Notes under the pieces: model-generated | Databases searched by the model: none | Told to the model about the DNA's origin: nothing | What the model saw: only the letters and a program-made list of their open reading frames with translations | Assembly: GCA_964463965.1 (NCBI GenBank) | Contig: CAYXED010000001.1 | Location: forward strand, 62,001 to 126,000 | Origin: UBA2166 sp964463965 | Lineage (GTDB): Bacteria; Nitrospirota; Nitrospiria; Nitrospirales; UBA2166 | Reading direction: 5' to 3' | Length of the DNA: 64,000 bases | Program-made: the position numbers and the translations under genes | Shown here: positions 8,774-17,844 of the stretch, piece after piece | How the letters are laid out: every line of letters begins with the position of its first letter | How positions within the stretch are numbered: the stretch's first letter is position 1

Positions 8774-9546
8774 AAATCCCCAGAAGTGTCGTGAACATTA
8801 CGGCACAGTTCCCATAACTTAGCGTATTTTAGAAAAGTATACATACTCGCAAAAAGACTATGAACAACACCCGCGACACCATCACGAATGCCTTGTTTAA
8901 TAAGTAGGACTTTACAAAAAGTTATGAGAGGATGCAGCATGAGATGGCGCCAAGTAACTAAATGGCCGAGCTGAAATTTTTCTTTTGCTGCAAGTGTCGT
9001 ATATCGATCCATCTTCTCAAAATGGTCATTGACACGCCGCTCTGTAAAATGGTCAAGAGGGCTACACAATGTACCAATCTTCCCATTTACGATGAGGTTT
9101 TCATGAATAGGAGCATCATTATAGATAGCTGCTTCTTTCCGGAAAAGCCTAATTTGATAATCAGGATAAAGGCCTCCATAACGAAGCCAGTAACCCCAGT
9201 AAAAGTTTCTTCGAGGAATACGATACGCTGCCATATCTGGTCCACGCCCCATCAACAGTTGCTGAATCTCATCACGTAAGGCTAAAGTAACTCGCTCATC
9301 AGCATCAAGTATTAATATCCAGTCTGATGAGGCCTGTTTAATTCCAAAGTTTTTTTGTAATCCAAACCCTTCCCAAGGCTTATTTATTATATAAGTAGAG
9401 GGCAAGGCGGCCTTGACATAATCCACTGTAGCATCTGTACTCTCAGCATCTATAACAACATGTTCATCTGCCCAATTTACACTTTTAAGGCAAGCATGAA
9501 TTTCCACTTCTTCATTTTTTGTAATTATGACAACTGAGAGTGTCAT
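8770..9546 (-). CDS. GT2-family glycosyltransferase, WaaE-like (LPS core beta-1,4-glucosyltransferase family)
   Basis: A 258-residue GT2 enzyme of the WaaE/KdtX group. 'LSVVIITKNEEVEIHACLKSV' (residues 3-23 region) is the GT-A nucleotide-binding start. 'ILILDADERVT' carries the DxD metal/nucleotide motif. 'RRNFYWGYWLRYGGLYPDYQ' and 'HENLIVNG' are hallmark WaaE-like segments preceding a C-terminal amphipathic region rich in hydrophobics. WaaE adds glucose to the inner-core heptose in enterobacteria; the acceptor here is inferred to be core heptose. A second enzyme of the same subfamily is encoded just upstream at 9647, so the two look like a tandem duplication with likely distinct acceptors. 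Confidence 0.88.
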   Translation of the reverse strand: MTLSVVIITKNEEVEIHACLKSVNWADEHVVIDAESTDATVDYVKAALPSTYIINKPWEGFGLQKNFGIKQASSDWILILDADERVTLALRDEIQQLLMGRGPDMAAYRIPRRNFYWGYWLRYGGLYPDYQIRLFRKEAAIYNDAPIHENLIVNGKIGTLCSPLDHFTERRVNDHFEKMDRYTTLAAKEKFQLGHLVTWRHLMLHPLITFCKVLLIKQGIRDGVAGVVHSLFASMYTFLKYAKLWELCRNVHDTSGDL

Positions 9547-9646
9547 GTAATCACCAATTACGCTAAACTTAATTGTCTCTGATTCGATAGAATGAAAAAA
9601 TACCTGGTATACTTTTCCACAAACGCACCCTTACTGTCATTAATTC

Positions 9647-10459
9647 TCAGGCAGTCCTATCAAAGTCCTTGAAATTACTTTGAGTTCGTATTTGATCATA
9701 ATATTCCCAAAGCTTTGTATATTTCGTAAACACATATGTCGCGTATAAAATTGCCAAAACTAACCCAGGGATGCCATCACGAAACCCTTGTCGCATAATA
9801 TACATTTTAAAAAACGTAAATAGCGGATGAGAAACCAATTGATGGGTTTTAAATTTTCTCCCTTCATTAAGCATCACCTCTGCACGTAAACTGGAATAGC
9901 GATGCATCTTTTTAAGATACTGGCTAATGGTTCTAAAAGGATATTGAAGAACATGTCCCTGCAAGTACTTTAGTTTTCCTTGCGCTCCATTGATAATCTC
10001 AAAACTTTCGTGCACTAAGTCTTCCTGATATCGCATACGCGAACGATGGAAAAACTGAGGTTGCCTATAATCAGGATACCAACCACCATACTGAATCCAT
10101 TCCCCCAAAAAGTGACTTTTACGGGGAACATAAAACGCATCAGCACTGGGGGCACATTCCATCAATAAAATAAGTTCCTCGCGAAGCTCAACTGACACCC
10201 TCTCATCTGCGTCTACACTTAGTATCCAATCATGTTTGGCATGTGCAATAGCTTGATTTCGTAGTCGGCCAAAACCTTCAAACGGATATTGAAAAAAAAG
10301 ATCTGTAAACTCTCGACAAATCTTCTCAGTTTTATCGGAACTGAACGAATCTACAACAACAATCTCATCTGCCCATACCACACTTTCTAGAGCATCCCTA
10401 ATATTGGCTTCCTCGTTATACGTTAAAAAATAGACAGAGATGGGAACCTGTGAACTCAC
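9647..10459 (-). CDS. GT2-family glycosyltransferase, WaaE-like (second copy)
   Basis: A 270-residue GT2 enzyme of the same WaaE-like subfamily as its downstream neighbour. 'VYFLTYNEEANIRDALESV' opens the GT-A domain, and 'ILSVDADERVS' contains the DxD motif. 'KSHFLGEWIQYGGWYPDYRQ' is the subfamily's aromatic segment, and 'VHESFEI' matches the second conserved block. The C-terminal end has hydrophobic stretches (YIMRQGFRDGIPGLVLAILY) that may touch the membrane. It probably adds a hexose to the LPS core. It is separated from the neighbouring genes by about 70-100 bases on each side, a looser spacing than elsewhere in this operon, so an internal promoter is possible. Confidence 0.87.
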   Translation of the reverse strand: MSSQVPISVYFLTYNEEANIRDALESVVWADEIVVVDSFSSDKTEKICREFTDLFFQYPFEGFGRLRNQAIAHAKHDWILSVDADERVSVELREELILLMECAPSADAFYVPRKSHFLGEWIQYGGWYPDYRQPQFFHRSRMRYQEDLVHESFEIINGAQGKLKYLQGHVLQYPFRTISQYLKKMHRYSSLRAEVMLNEGRKFKTHQLVSHPLFTFFKMYIMRQGFRDGIPGLVLAILYATYVFTKYTKLWEYYDQIRTQSNFKDFDRTA

Positions 10460-10531
10460 ATTAGCATCCTTGTGAAAAACATCGCATAAAGAAATTTCCG
10501 CTATAACTTCATGTTTGAGCAGATATTGATT

Positions 10532-11566
10532 TCAAGTCAGTCCTTCACCATGAAGTATACGTTTTGTCGCTACCATAACGTCTTTTACAGAAATTGAAGT
10601 GAGACACTCATGCGTCTTTGAATTATGGCATTTCCTGCGAAAACAGGGACGACATTCCACATATGATGTTAAAACACTGTGGAGAGAGCCATATGGCCCA
10701 GTACATAACTCGCTCGTTGGACCAAAGAGCGCTACAACTGGGGTTCCCACTGCTGCGGCTATATGCATTGGCCCCGAGTCATTAGTAATAAGTACCGACA
10801 ACCTTTGCATTACTGCGGGGAGATCGCTTACTGCAGTCAGCCCAGTTAAATTTGCTGATGTCGTTTTCATTAAATTTTTCACAGCACACACTTTTTCGTT
10901 TTCATTTGGTCCACCAATAAAAACAACTTTACAGTTTTCCGTATCTTGCAACTGATCCGCAACCTCTGCAAATGAACTAGATTCCCACCGTTTAGTAATC
11001 CATCGAGCTGACGGTGCAATTCCAATTACACGCGCAGAAGAATCAAGACCAACGCCATCAAATAAATTTTTAACTTTAGTACGAACTTCCTCAGAGTCTG
11101 GTAGCACAAAGTTGACTTCAGGTATAGTTTCTCCTAGATACGAAGCAAGTAAAAGGTACCGATCCACCGCATGCATTTCTCTCATTGGCGCAATAATACT
11201 TCTCGTATAAAACAAATAGGCCCCCTCCCGTGCGTCAGCAAAACCAATACGAATAGGGGCACCAGAAACCCACGACAACAATCCAGTGCGCAATAACCCC
11301 TGAAGATCAAATACTAAGTCAAAACATCTATCTCGCAAAACTCTAACTACACTGAATAATGATGAGACTGTAAAATTAACCTCGAGCACCTCATCAAGCA
11401 TAGGATGTCCACGAAGCATAGGGGCCCACTCTTTTTTTACCATCCATGAAATAAATGCAGTTGGGTTTTTTTTTCGTATTTCTGCAAGTGCTGGAAGAGC
11501 ATGAACAATATCACCCAAAGAGCTTGGTTTGATGATAAGAATACGTTTGGAAACTTTAGCTGCCAT
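10532..11566 (-). CDS. LPS heptosyltransferase, WaaC-like (GT9)
   Basis: A GT9 enzyme of about 344 residues. The N-terminus 'RILIIKPSSLGDIVHALPAL' is almost the textbook heptosyltransferase I signature. The C-domain holds 'IGIAPSARWITKRWE' and 'ITNDSGPMHIAAAVGTPVVA', the ADP-heptose site, then 'LFGPTSELCTGPYG'. Heptosyltransferase I joins the first heptose to KDO on lipid A. The frame extends to 11611, but the Met at 11566 overlaps the previous stop by 11 bases and puts the first beta strand near the N-terminus, so I prefer it. It follows the heptosyltransferase II-GmhB fusion gene, so the pair could build both inner-core heptose linkages. Confidence 0.87.
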   Translation of the reverse strand: MAAKVSKRILIIKPSSLGDIVHALPALAEIRKKNPTAFISWMVKKEWAPMLRGHPMLDEVLEVNFTVSSLFSVVRVLRDRCFDLVFDLQGLLRTGLLSWVSGAPIRIGFADAREGAYLFYTRSIIAPMREMHAVDRYLLLASYLGETIPEVNFVLPDSEEVRTKVKNLFDGVGLDSSARVIGIAPSARWITKRWESSSFAEVADQLQDTENCKVVFIGGPNENEKVCAVKNLMKTTSANLTGLTAVSDLPAVMQRLSVLITNDSGPMHIAAAVGTPVVALFGPTSELCTGPYGSLHSVLTSYVECRPCFRRKCHNSKTHECLTSISVKDVMVATKRILHGEGLT

Positions 11567-13175
11567 CTTGTAAATCCCCAAATATCCATTCAATGGCTTC
11601 CGGAAGTCCATCTGCTATATAATTTGGCTTTATGCCCTTCTCAGCAAGTTTCTCCAATTCACCATTCGGATTTTTACCTGTCTTTACAAATAACCCCTTC
11701 AAACCAACATTCATGGCAAGCATCATATCCAAGGCCTTATCTCCAATCATATAAGACCGCTGAAGATCGAGATAAAAGTCCTTTGATGCCTGAAGCACCA
11801 TAGCTGTACGAGGTTTTCGACATTGACAGTCATCATCCGGGTGATGAGGGCAATAGTAAATTCCATCAAGCATTGCTCCAGCTTCAACACGCAAAAGCTC
11901 TCGTAAACGAGCATGCACTTTAGCGAGCGTAATTTCTGAAAACATACCTCTTCCAACCCCAGACTGATTGGAAACTACAATTGTTTTTACGGGCAATTTG
12001 TTTATCCGTGCAATTGCTCGGGATACTCCATCAAGCAGCTTCAGTGATTCGGGATTAGAAAGATAGCCTGGATCATAGTTTATTGTGCCATCTCGATCTA
12101 AAAATACCCCCACACTCTTGCGTACTTGAGGGAAATTCATCAAATTCATGGCCTCCTTATAAACCTCTTCTTCTTTAATGCCATTCATACATGCATGATC
12201 AGTAGGACATGCTCGCAACAAACAAGGAGCACAGCCTACTTCACTTGTAAGTAGTTTATAATTGAAACCTGCAGGGGCCGTTGACCGCACATTTGTTGGT
12301 CCAAAGATGGTAATAAGTGGAACTCCCAATGCCGCTCCCATATGCATTGGTCCAGTATCATTTGTCAAGAGCATTCGACACCGCTTCAACAAGGCCATTA
12401 ATTCACGAATACTTGTTTTTCCACTCAATACAATCGGAGCGCTCTGCATGATTTGAGCCATACGAGAACCAAGATATTCCTCTCCTGGACCTCCAAAGAT
12501 AATAATTTTTGCCCCAGTAGTCTGGTTAAGACGATCGGCAATAGCAGCATAACGACGAAAAGACCACTGTTTTGCAGTTCCATATACTGACCCAGGATTG
12601 ATCCCAATAAGAGAATCTGTGGATTTAACTCCATATTGATGCAATATACTAGAAGCACGTTCATCCTCTACAGTGGTGGTATCAAACCTCGGAATACGCT
12701 CCTTAGGGGTAACTCCCAATGTAGGGAGCAAGCCACTAAAATAGTCAATTGTCGATTCATGTTTTATGTCAATTAGACAAGTAACAGGATGAGTGAGGAA
12801 TTGCCTTCGCATATCTGTATCGTAGCCAAGCCGAACTGGTATACCTGCTAAACGAGTAAGTATTGCAGCTCCAATGGAGTTTTGAAATAAAATGGCAAGA
12901 TCATATTTTTTTCTTTGTATTTTCATAGACAGCTTAAACATCCCTCTCCATCCAGCATGCATTCCTGGATCATCGTAAAGTAAAACATCATCCACGTATG
13001 GTGACTCCTTGAATAGGTCAGCCACGGAAGGCTTTGCAAGAAGAGAAATATGCCAGTGAGGAAATGCTCGACGGATATCGACGAGAGCTGGTGAGAACAT
13101 TACAGCATCCCCTAGCCAATTTGGGGGCCTAACAAGAACCCGCTTTATTCTCGTAAGATCGAGTTCCACCACCAA
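11556..13175 (-). CDS. waaF-gmhB: Fusion: LPS heptosyltransferase II (GT9) + D,D-heptose 1,7-bisphosphate phosphatase (GmhB, HAD)
   Basis: A 539-residue two-domain protein. Residues about 10-345 are a GT9 heptosyltransferase: 'VLVRPPNWLGDAVMFSPALV' at the N-terminus (heptosyltransferase II signature), 'IGINPGSVYGTAKQW', and 'LTNDTGPMHMGAALGVPLI' for the ADP-heptose site. Residues about 353-539 are a HAD-IIIA phosphatase: 'VGVFLDRDGTIN' (nucleophile Asp), 'VVSNQSGVGRG', the Zn-binding 'CPHHPDDDCQCRKP' and 'YMIGDKALDM'. GmhB removes the 7-phosphate during ADP-heptose synthesis, so the fusion joins making the donor precursor with using it. The frame is continuous with no stop or shift between the domains. 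It is the first gene of the minus-strand LPS operon. Confidence 0.92.
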   Translation of the reverse strand: MVVELDLTRIKRVLVRPPNWLGDAVMFSPALVDIRRAFPHWHISLLAKPSVADLFKESPYVDDVLLYDDPGMHAGWRGMFKLSMKIQRKKYDLAILFQNSIGAAILTRLAGIPVRLGYDTDMRRQFLTHPVTCLIDIKHESTIDYFSGLLPTLGVTPKERIPRFDTTTVEDERASSILHQYGVKSTDSLIGINPGSVYGTAKQWSFRRYAAIADRLNQTTGAKIIIFGGPGEEYLGSRMAQIMQSAPIVLSGKTSIRELMALLKRCRMLLTNDTGPMHMGAALGVPLITIFGPTNVRSTAPAGFNYKLLTSEVGCAPCLLRACPTDHACMNGIKEEEVYKEAMNLMNFPQVRKSVGVFLDRDGTINYDPGYLSNPESLKLLDGVSRAIARINKLPVKTIVVSNQSGVGRGMFSEITLAKVHARLRELLRVEAGAMLDGIYYCPHHPDDDCQCRKPRTAMVLQASKDFYLDLQRSYMIGDKALDMMLAMNVGLKGLFVKTGKNPNGELEKLAEKGIKPNYIADGLPEAIEWIFGDLQDGS

Positions 13176-13323
13176 CTCCAGTTAGAATAATAACAGGAAC
13201 AGTAAAATCAAATGCTCCCTTTTCAACAAGGCAAGGAAAGGTTTAAATTTAGTGCAATGCAATATACAAAAAATCAAATCGCATTGAATATTACACGAAG
13301 GATAATATTGACGCGTTTAAAAA

Positions 13324-14496
13324 TTATGATGCAGAAGGCTCGGTCCCAAGCTTCTGTTCTGGAATTACAAAACTTTCTGGTTTCCCAAAGGGAAGGGTTT
13401 CGACATATAGGGAAGTAGATGGAAATGCAAATCCTGCACCGTGCCCCTCAACAATACCTTTTACCTTATAAGCAAGTCGTTCTTTTACTTTAAGCCATTC
13501 ATCCCATTTTGTCGTCTTGGTAAAGCAATACAACATGATATCAATACTTGAAGGTCCAAAAGAGTCGACAAAAACAAATGTTTTTGTTTTTTCTGGATCT
13601 GTTTCAAAATCATGATCCTGATTTAGAAAAGCTGAAATATCATTGATAATCAATCGAAGCTGGTCCTGAGTTGTACGATATTCTACCCCAATCATCCAGT
13701 ATATTCTCCGATTCGTCATACGCGAAAAATTAATGAGAGCATCACCAGCTAAACGCGCATTTGGAATAGTAACCAGTGCCTTATCAAAACGACGAATCTT
13801 CGTTGCTCGAAAACCAATGTTCTCCACTACCCCATCAACATCTGGCGTCTGAATCCAGTTACCTTTTTCAAATATACGGTCAAGAAATATTGTTAACCCT
13901 GCAAATAAATTAGCGATAAAGTCTTTCGCACCAAGAGCAACCGCCATACCAACGATTCCCAAACTTCCTAATACTGCTGCAACATTGAATCCCCATTCCT
14001 GAAATACGGCCGCAACACCGAGGCAAATCACAACAAATTTTGTTAACTTAAGTAAAAAGTCTTTCATGGTATCACGCATACTGGGGTCACCAATCATATT
14101 AAGCGCGCGATCCATTAAGAATGACAACGGATTTAATGCCCTAAAAAGAATCCAAAAAAGCGTAAAGGCAATTAATGACCTAATAAACCTGGCAAAAATA
14201 GAAGCCACCTCTTCAGACATTGGAATTGCTTCACCCGCAACGTAGAACCCAACCACTACAAACGCAAACTCTAGTGGTTTTTCCAGGGCTGCCAAGAACA
14301 TGTCATCAAGAGTTGTTTTAGTTTTTTTTGTCACCATAGTAATAGATGTAACTACAACCCTAAAAAAAATCCGCCTAATCATTAAAAATAAGATGAGAAT
14401 TCCTAAGGCAGAAAGTACATTGCCAAGACTAACCCCTAGAACGCCAGCATCTGAAACATCTCCGACAACCCTCCAAAAATCACTTAGTGCATTCAA
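13324..14496 (-). CDS. MscS-family mechanosensitive ion channel
   Basis: A 390-residue membrane protein. Hydrophobic segments lie at about residues 20-45, 75-95, 105-130 and 140-165. The pore-lining TM3 and following domain are recognisable as 'VLGSLGIVGMAVALGAKDFIA' (about residues 170-190), with its Gly/Ala packing pattern. The beta domain has 'DRIFEKGNWIQ' and 'VDGVVENIGFRATKIRRFD', canonical for MscS. The cytoplasmic C-terminal vestibule follows. Such channels open on membrane tension to release solutes during hypo-osmotic shock. It lies alone, about 90 bases downstream of the IscA-like gene on the same strand, and is not obviously part of the LPS operon. Confidence 0.92.
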   Translation of the reverse strand: MNALSDFWRVVGDVSDAGVLGVSLGNVLSALGILILFLMIRRIFFRVVVTSITMVTKKTKTTLDDMFLAALEKPLEFAFVVVGFYVAGEAIPMSEEVASIFARFIRSLIAFTLFWILFRALNPLSFLMDRALNMIGDPSMRDTMKDFLLKLTKFVVICLGVAAVFQEWGFNVAAVLGSLGIVGMAVALGAKDFIANLFAGLTIFLDRIFEKGNWIQTPDVDGVVENIGFRATKIRRFDKALVTIPNARLAGDALINFSRMTNRRIYWMIGVEYRTTQDQLRLIINDISAFLNQDHDFETDPEKTKTFVFVDSFGPSSIDIMLYCFTKTTKWDEWLKVKERLAYKVKGIVEGHGAGFAFPSTSLYVETLPFGKPESFVIPEQKLGTEPSAS

Positions 14497-14586
14497 AAAA
14501 ACACCTCTCTATCAAACATTAAAAAAAATACGATGATTAGTGCTCTGCTAAATTTTAATATTACACTTCAATTATGTCGACCCTAG

Positions 14587-14913
14587 TTAATTTAAATTCA
14601 ATGATGAAAAGTCAAATGGTTCTTCTTCATGATTATGATCAGTGTCGGGGTGGAGAAACATAAAACCCTTTCCAGGATCAAAATCTACTGTGACACCATC
14701 CATTCTTTGCGCACTCTGAGTCTCAACTGCAAAAATAACGCCCTGAACATCCTGAACATTGTCACCTTCCTGAGTAGCATCTTCAAGGGTAATATTATAC
14801 TGCAATTGCGTATCGCTAAGATCACAGATAGTCACACGTACAATAGGATCATCAGGGTGTTCAAGCATTACATGCCTTAATTGATCAATAGCCTTCTGCG
14901 TTATCTTAATCAT
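14587..14913 (-). CDS. IscA/HesB-like domain protein lacking the C-terminal cysteine pair
   Basis: A 108-residue protein whose whole length follows the A-type Fe-S carrier fold. 'MIKITQKAIDQLRHVM' matches the N-terminal helix. 'YNITLEDATQEGDNV' and 'GVIFAVETQSAQRMDGVTVDF' match the central strands, and 'GKGFMFLHP' matches the strand ending in 'F.F.NP'. In true carriers a GCSG cysteine and a C-terminal CGCG pair bind the cluster. Here only one Cys is present (Cys29 in 'TICDLSD'), and the tail reads 'DTDHNHEEEPFDF', rich in His and acids. So cluster transfer in the usual way looks impossible; metal binding by the His/acidic tail is a guess. It ends 12 bases before the lpxK stop side, in the same orientation as lpxK. 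Confidence 0.7.
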   Translation of the reverse strand: MIKITQKAIDQLRHVMLEHPDDPIVRVTICDLSDTQLQYNITLEDATQEGDNVQDVQGVIFAVETQSAQRMDGVTVDFDPGKGFMFLHPDTDHNHEEEPFDFSSLNLN

Positions 14914-14925
14914 ATTTAGTTGCCC

Positions 14926-16059
14926 TTAGTTTACCGTTGAATTAAAACCACACTTCGAATTACTAATCGCAGACATTAATTGCTCTTCAATAAAATTCCA
15001 ACCAAAATCCCAGTCAATCACCATTCTGGCCGCAAGAACTTCTAGAGAAGGAGGAAGATGGTGCCTAACTTTTACCGCATCTTTTTCCGTAGTTATTAGC
15101 AACTTTGGAGCACAGCCTTCTGTGCTGCCTGTAATGATAGCAAAATCGTCTACAGTATATCTCCAATGGTCAGGAAAACTCAGGAGTTCATGAATTATGA
15201 CACCAGCATTTTCCAGCATACCAGAAAATGATCTTGGGTTTGCAATACCACAAAAGGCGACACACTGCTTTCCAGAAATACTGTCCAGTGCAATAGTCTT
15301 ACCTGTAGAAATATTAATAAAGCTTTCTAAGGAAAACCTTGTTATCGCTACAGGAATATCTCTCAATGGCAAGCTTCCAAGTTTCTGCATTATGTCCTCC
15401 TTAGAAGATGATGCTCTTGTGACAATTACGGCAGTAGCACGCTTAGCAGCAATCCATGGCTCCCTCATTGGTCCTCTAGGTAAAACGTGCTCATCACATA
15501 ATCCAGCACTATCATCGACGAGAAGCAAATTGACATCACGTTTTAAGGAAAGATGCTGAAACCCATCATCGAGAATCATCACATCACAAGAAAAACGATC
15601 ATAAAGCTCTTTGGCAGCAGCATATCTATCAATCCCTACAATCACTGAAACTCCTGGGCATCGTCCAGCAATAAGCACTGGCTCATCGCCTCCTTTGTAT
15701 GCATCAACTAAAACCTGAGTACCATCGGAAACAAGCACAGTGTGTTTTTGATCATCTCGACCATATCCACGACTCACTACTCCAACATTTTTTCCTTCTG
15801 ACCTTAACCAGTTTGCTATGGCAATTACAAAAGGTGTTTTCCCTGTACCCCCAACAGTAATATTTCCAACACTAATAACAGGACAATTTAGTTCACGAGG
15901 TTTTAAAACACCAAACACATATAATTTTGAACGAATACTCACAAGTAAGGAGTATGCCAAAGATAGTGGAAGAAGGCTCAGACTTAAAGGTCTAGGCAGA
16001 TTGCCTTTGACAATTCTACTGTGCAACCAATAAAACATCGTTTGGATTGTGGCATGCAT
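14926..16059 (-). CDS. lpxK: Tetraacyldisaccharide 4'-kinase
   Basis: A 377-residue kinase that phosphorylates the 4' position of the lipid A precursor at the inner membrane. 'VISVGNITVGGTGKTPFVIA' (about residues 60-79) is the LpxK Walker A region, and 'VMILDDGFQHLSLKRDVN' contains the conserved DDGFQH block with the catalytic Asp. The N-terminal hydrophobic helix (about residues 22-45) is the expected membrane anchor. 'LPRGPMREP' and 'CGIANPRSF' are further family blocks. The length fits the family (about 330-380). It is followed 12 bases later by the IscA-like gene and preceded by an unknown gene. Its presence adds to the evidence for an LPS-bearing outer membrane. Confidence 0.95.
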   Translation of the reverse strand: MHATIQTMFYWLHSRIVKGNLPRPLSLSLLPLSLAYSLLVSIRSKLYVFGVLKPRELNCPVISVGNITVGGTGKTPFVIAIANWLRSEGKNVGVVSRGYGRDDQKHTVLVSDGTQVLVDAYKGGDEPVLIAGRCPGVSVIVGIDRYAAAKELYDRFSCDVMILDDGFQHLSLKRDVNLLLVDDSAGLCDEHVLPRGPMREPWIAAKRATAVIVTRASSSKEDIMQKLGSLPLRDIPVAITRFSLESFINISTGKTIALDSISGKQCVAFCGIANPRSFSGMLENAGVIIHELLSFPDHWRYTVDDFAIITGSTEGCAPKLLITTEKDAVKVRHHLPPSLEVLAARMVIDWDFGWNFIEEQLMSAISNSKCGFNSTVN

Positions 16060-16095
16060 AATATAGATCCTAGAAAGTACTTTTCTATAATTGCT

Positions 16096-17139
16096 TTAAG
16101 GAAATGCTGGCAATGGCGAATATACCATCGGATAGCCTATAACTGCCTCCAACCAAGACAACATATCTGCTTCAGACAAAGGAGCACGATTCAGTCGAAC
16201 TTCAACTTTAAATTTATTTTCGGATGCTATAACTCCAACAATTGCCCACGCATCATAACCATGGGGCAATAGTTCCTGAGTTTGAAACTCGCAAATTGTC
16301 GCATACAACCTTCCCGATGGCTGAATTACCTCTTGAACCGTAGAGAGATCTTCGGCTTTACAGTGCACACAACACCGATAGGCATAAGTTCCTTCAGGTT
16401 GAATTCTCCAAAAATCATCCAGGGCTTTCATATCAAAACCCGTCATATAAGCTCTGACAGTTGCGCATTGAGTTGAAAGTGTTCTCGAAAGTTGAGTAGC
16501 TGGAACAAGACAATAAAAAGGATCAGCAAGATTATATTCAAACTGACATGGGCCAAAGGCATCTGGCCAAGAGCAAAATAACACGGCATCACCATTCAAA
16601 GAGCTCACCACAACCTTTTCCTGTTCCACTGAAAGAGTTAGAGGCAAGTTTAAATTTTCTATTGCGACTTGAAAAGCATTTTCTCTTTCTTTAATCCAAA
16701 GAGGCTGTTGATTATTTGCTCTCGTCTCACCTGGAGTAATAACCTCTTCAGTTTGAAGCCTTACGCGAATAAATCCATGATGCTTCCCTCTAAAACCCAG
16801 CCAAAACATCCCTTGAGAGTCATGCATTTGCATGGAACTTGAAGTACTCCATGGATGGCTTATAGAACAATAAGTATCGTCACGTTGATAGGATCTATAG
16901 ACGGTGTGATAAGCACCAGCAAGCAGGTAAAAATCCCCCTCCCAACTCGCATTAGTTGCAACAAGAGTTATATCCTCATTTGGCCATTTATCCAGAAGGA
17001 GAATATCTGCAGGAGAATTGACTTTCCATTCCTCTACATAACAAATTAAATCTTGTTTTGGAGAGACCACATTAAACCCAAAACCTTGAAGCCGCTGACT
17101 AAGTAACAGCACCTTTTCAAAATCTACGGGAGTGGCCAT
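16096..17139 (-). CDS. Uncharacterised 347-residue protein
   Basis: I do not recognise this protein. It is soluble, with no signal peptide or membrane helix. It has eight or so Cys, including a cluster 'RCCVHCKAEDL' (about residues 272-282) that could bind metal. The N-terminal third reads like an alpha/beta domain with repeated Trp/Tyr/His ('WEGDFYLLAGAYHTVYRSY'), and the C-terminal third has 'HGYDAWAIVGVIASENKFKVEV'. The frame is open to a TTG at 17160; I chose the ATG at 17139. It sits 42 bases downstream of tenA and 36 upstream of lpxK on the same strand, so it may be co-transcribed with both. The codon choice looks like that of its neighbours. No function is proposed. Confidence 0.7.
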   Translation of the reverse strand: MATPVDFEKVLLLSQRLQGFGFNVVSPKQDLICYVEEWKVNSPADILLLDKWPNEDITLVATNASWEGDFYLLAGAYHTVYRSYQRDDTYCSISHPWSTSSSMQMHDSQGMFWLGFRGKHHGFIRVRLQTEEVITPGETRANNQQPLWIKERENAFQVAIENLNLPLTLSVEQEKVVVSSLNGDAVLFCSWPDAFGPCQFEYNLADPFYCLVPATQLSRTLSTQCATVRAYMTGFDMKALDDFWRIQPEGTYAYRCCVHCKAEDLSTVQEVIQPSGRLYATICEFQTQELLPHGYDAWAIVGVIASENKFKVEVRLNRAPLSEADMLSWLEAVIGYPMVYSPLPAFP

Positions 17140-17181
17140 CTCCCATCTACGTTCACGCAAGAGAAGTTCGCATTGACATTC

Positions 17182-17844
17182 TTAAATCGTCCAGCCAGAA
17201 CAATGATATCCCATATCCCAAAAAAGGTACTCAAAGCGAGATGTCGCTACGAAATGCTCTGCAACACGTTGCTGATCTCCCACAGTTAGTTGTTCCCCAA
17301 TTTGATCAGTAAGCGCAATGACCTCTTTTACAACGGTGGAAAAATCTTCACTAGCATACGTATCAATCCAACGCTGATAAATCAAAACGTTTGACCCTTT
17401 GCGTTGAAGTTCTTTTCCAACTTCCCAGTAAATCCAATAACACGGGAGGAATGCCCCAAGGCACTCATGAAATGGCCTCTCATAGGCAACACGGAGAAGG
17501 TAAGAAGTATAGAGGAGAGTATTTGGAGATTGCACGGCTACTTCCAAGTCAGAAGAGGAAAAGCCCCATTCTTTGAAGAACTCATCATGAAGACCCCTCT
17601 CAACAAGAATTGCAGTTTTTGCGTGGTCATTAAACATAATAACGGCATCATCGCTGGGCGACTTCGCAGCAAGAATTGAGAGCCCACGACCAAAATCTTT
17701 GAGATACAAAGAGTCTTGGGTAACATAGAACCGAAATGACGCCTCATCTAAAGTTCCATCGGTCAAACCAGTCAAAAACGGATGAGTTAAGATCTTTGCA
17801 TAAATCGGTCGAATTCGGTCAAATAGCATAGAAGAAAAGCTCAT
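17182..17844 (-). CDS. tenA: TenA/thiaminase II family protein
   Basis: A 220-residue all-helical TenA-family enzyme. The catalytic-cysteine segment is intact: 'GAFLPCYWIYWEVGKEL' (Cys near residue 135). 'LYLKDFGRGLSIL' carries the conserved Asp/Tyr region of the pyrimidine pocket, and the C-terminal 'ATSRFEYLFWDMGY' contains the active-site Glu. TenA hydrolyses aminopyrimidine breakdown products of thiamin for salvage, in the cytoplasm. No thiamin gene or TPP riboswitch is visible nearby. The frame extends to a GTG at 17865, but the ATG at 17844 has AGAGGGG about 11 bases upstream. Some TenA-like proteins in other contexts have different substrates, so salvage is the default reading. Confidence 0.88.
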   Translation of the reverse strand: MSFSSMLFDRIRPIYAKILTHPFLTGLTDGTLDEASFRFYVTQDSLYLKDFGRGLSILAAKSPSDDAVIMFNDHAKTAILVERGLHDEFFKEWGFSSSDLEVAVQSPNTLLYTSYLLRVAYERPFHECLGAFLPCYWIYWEVGKELQRKGSNVLIYQRWIDTYASEDFSTVVKEVIALTDQIGEQLTVGDQQRVAEHFVATSRFEYLFWDMGYHCSGWTI

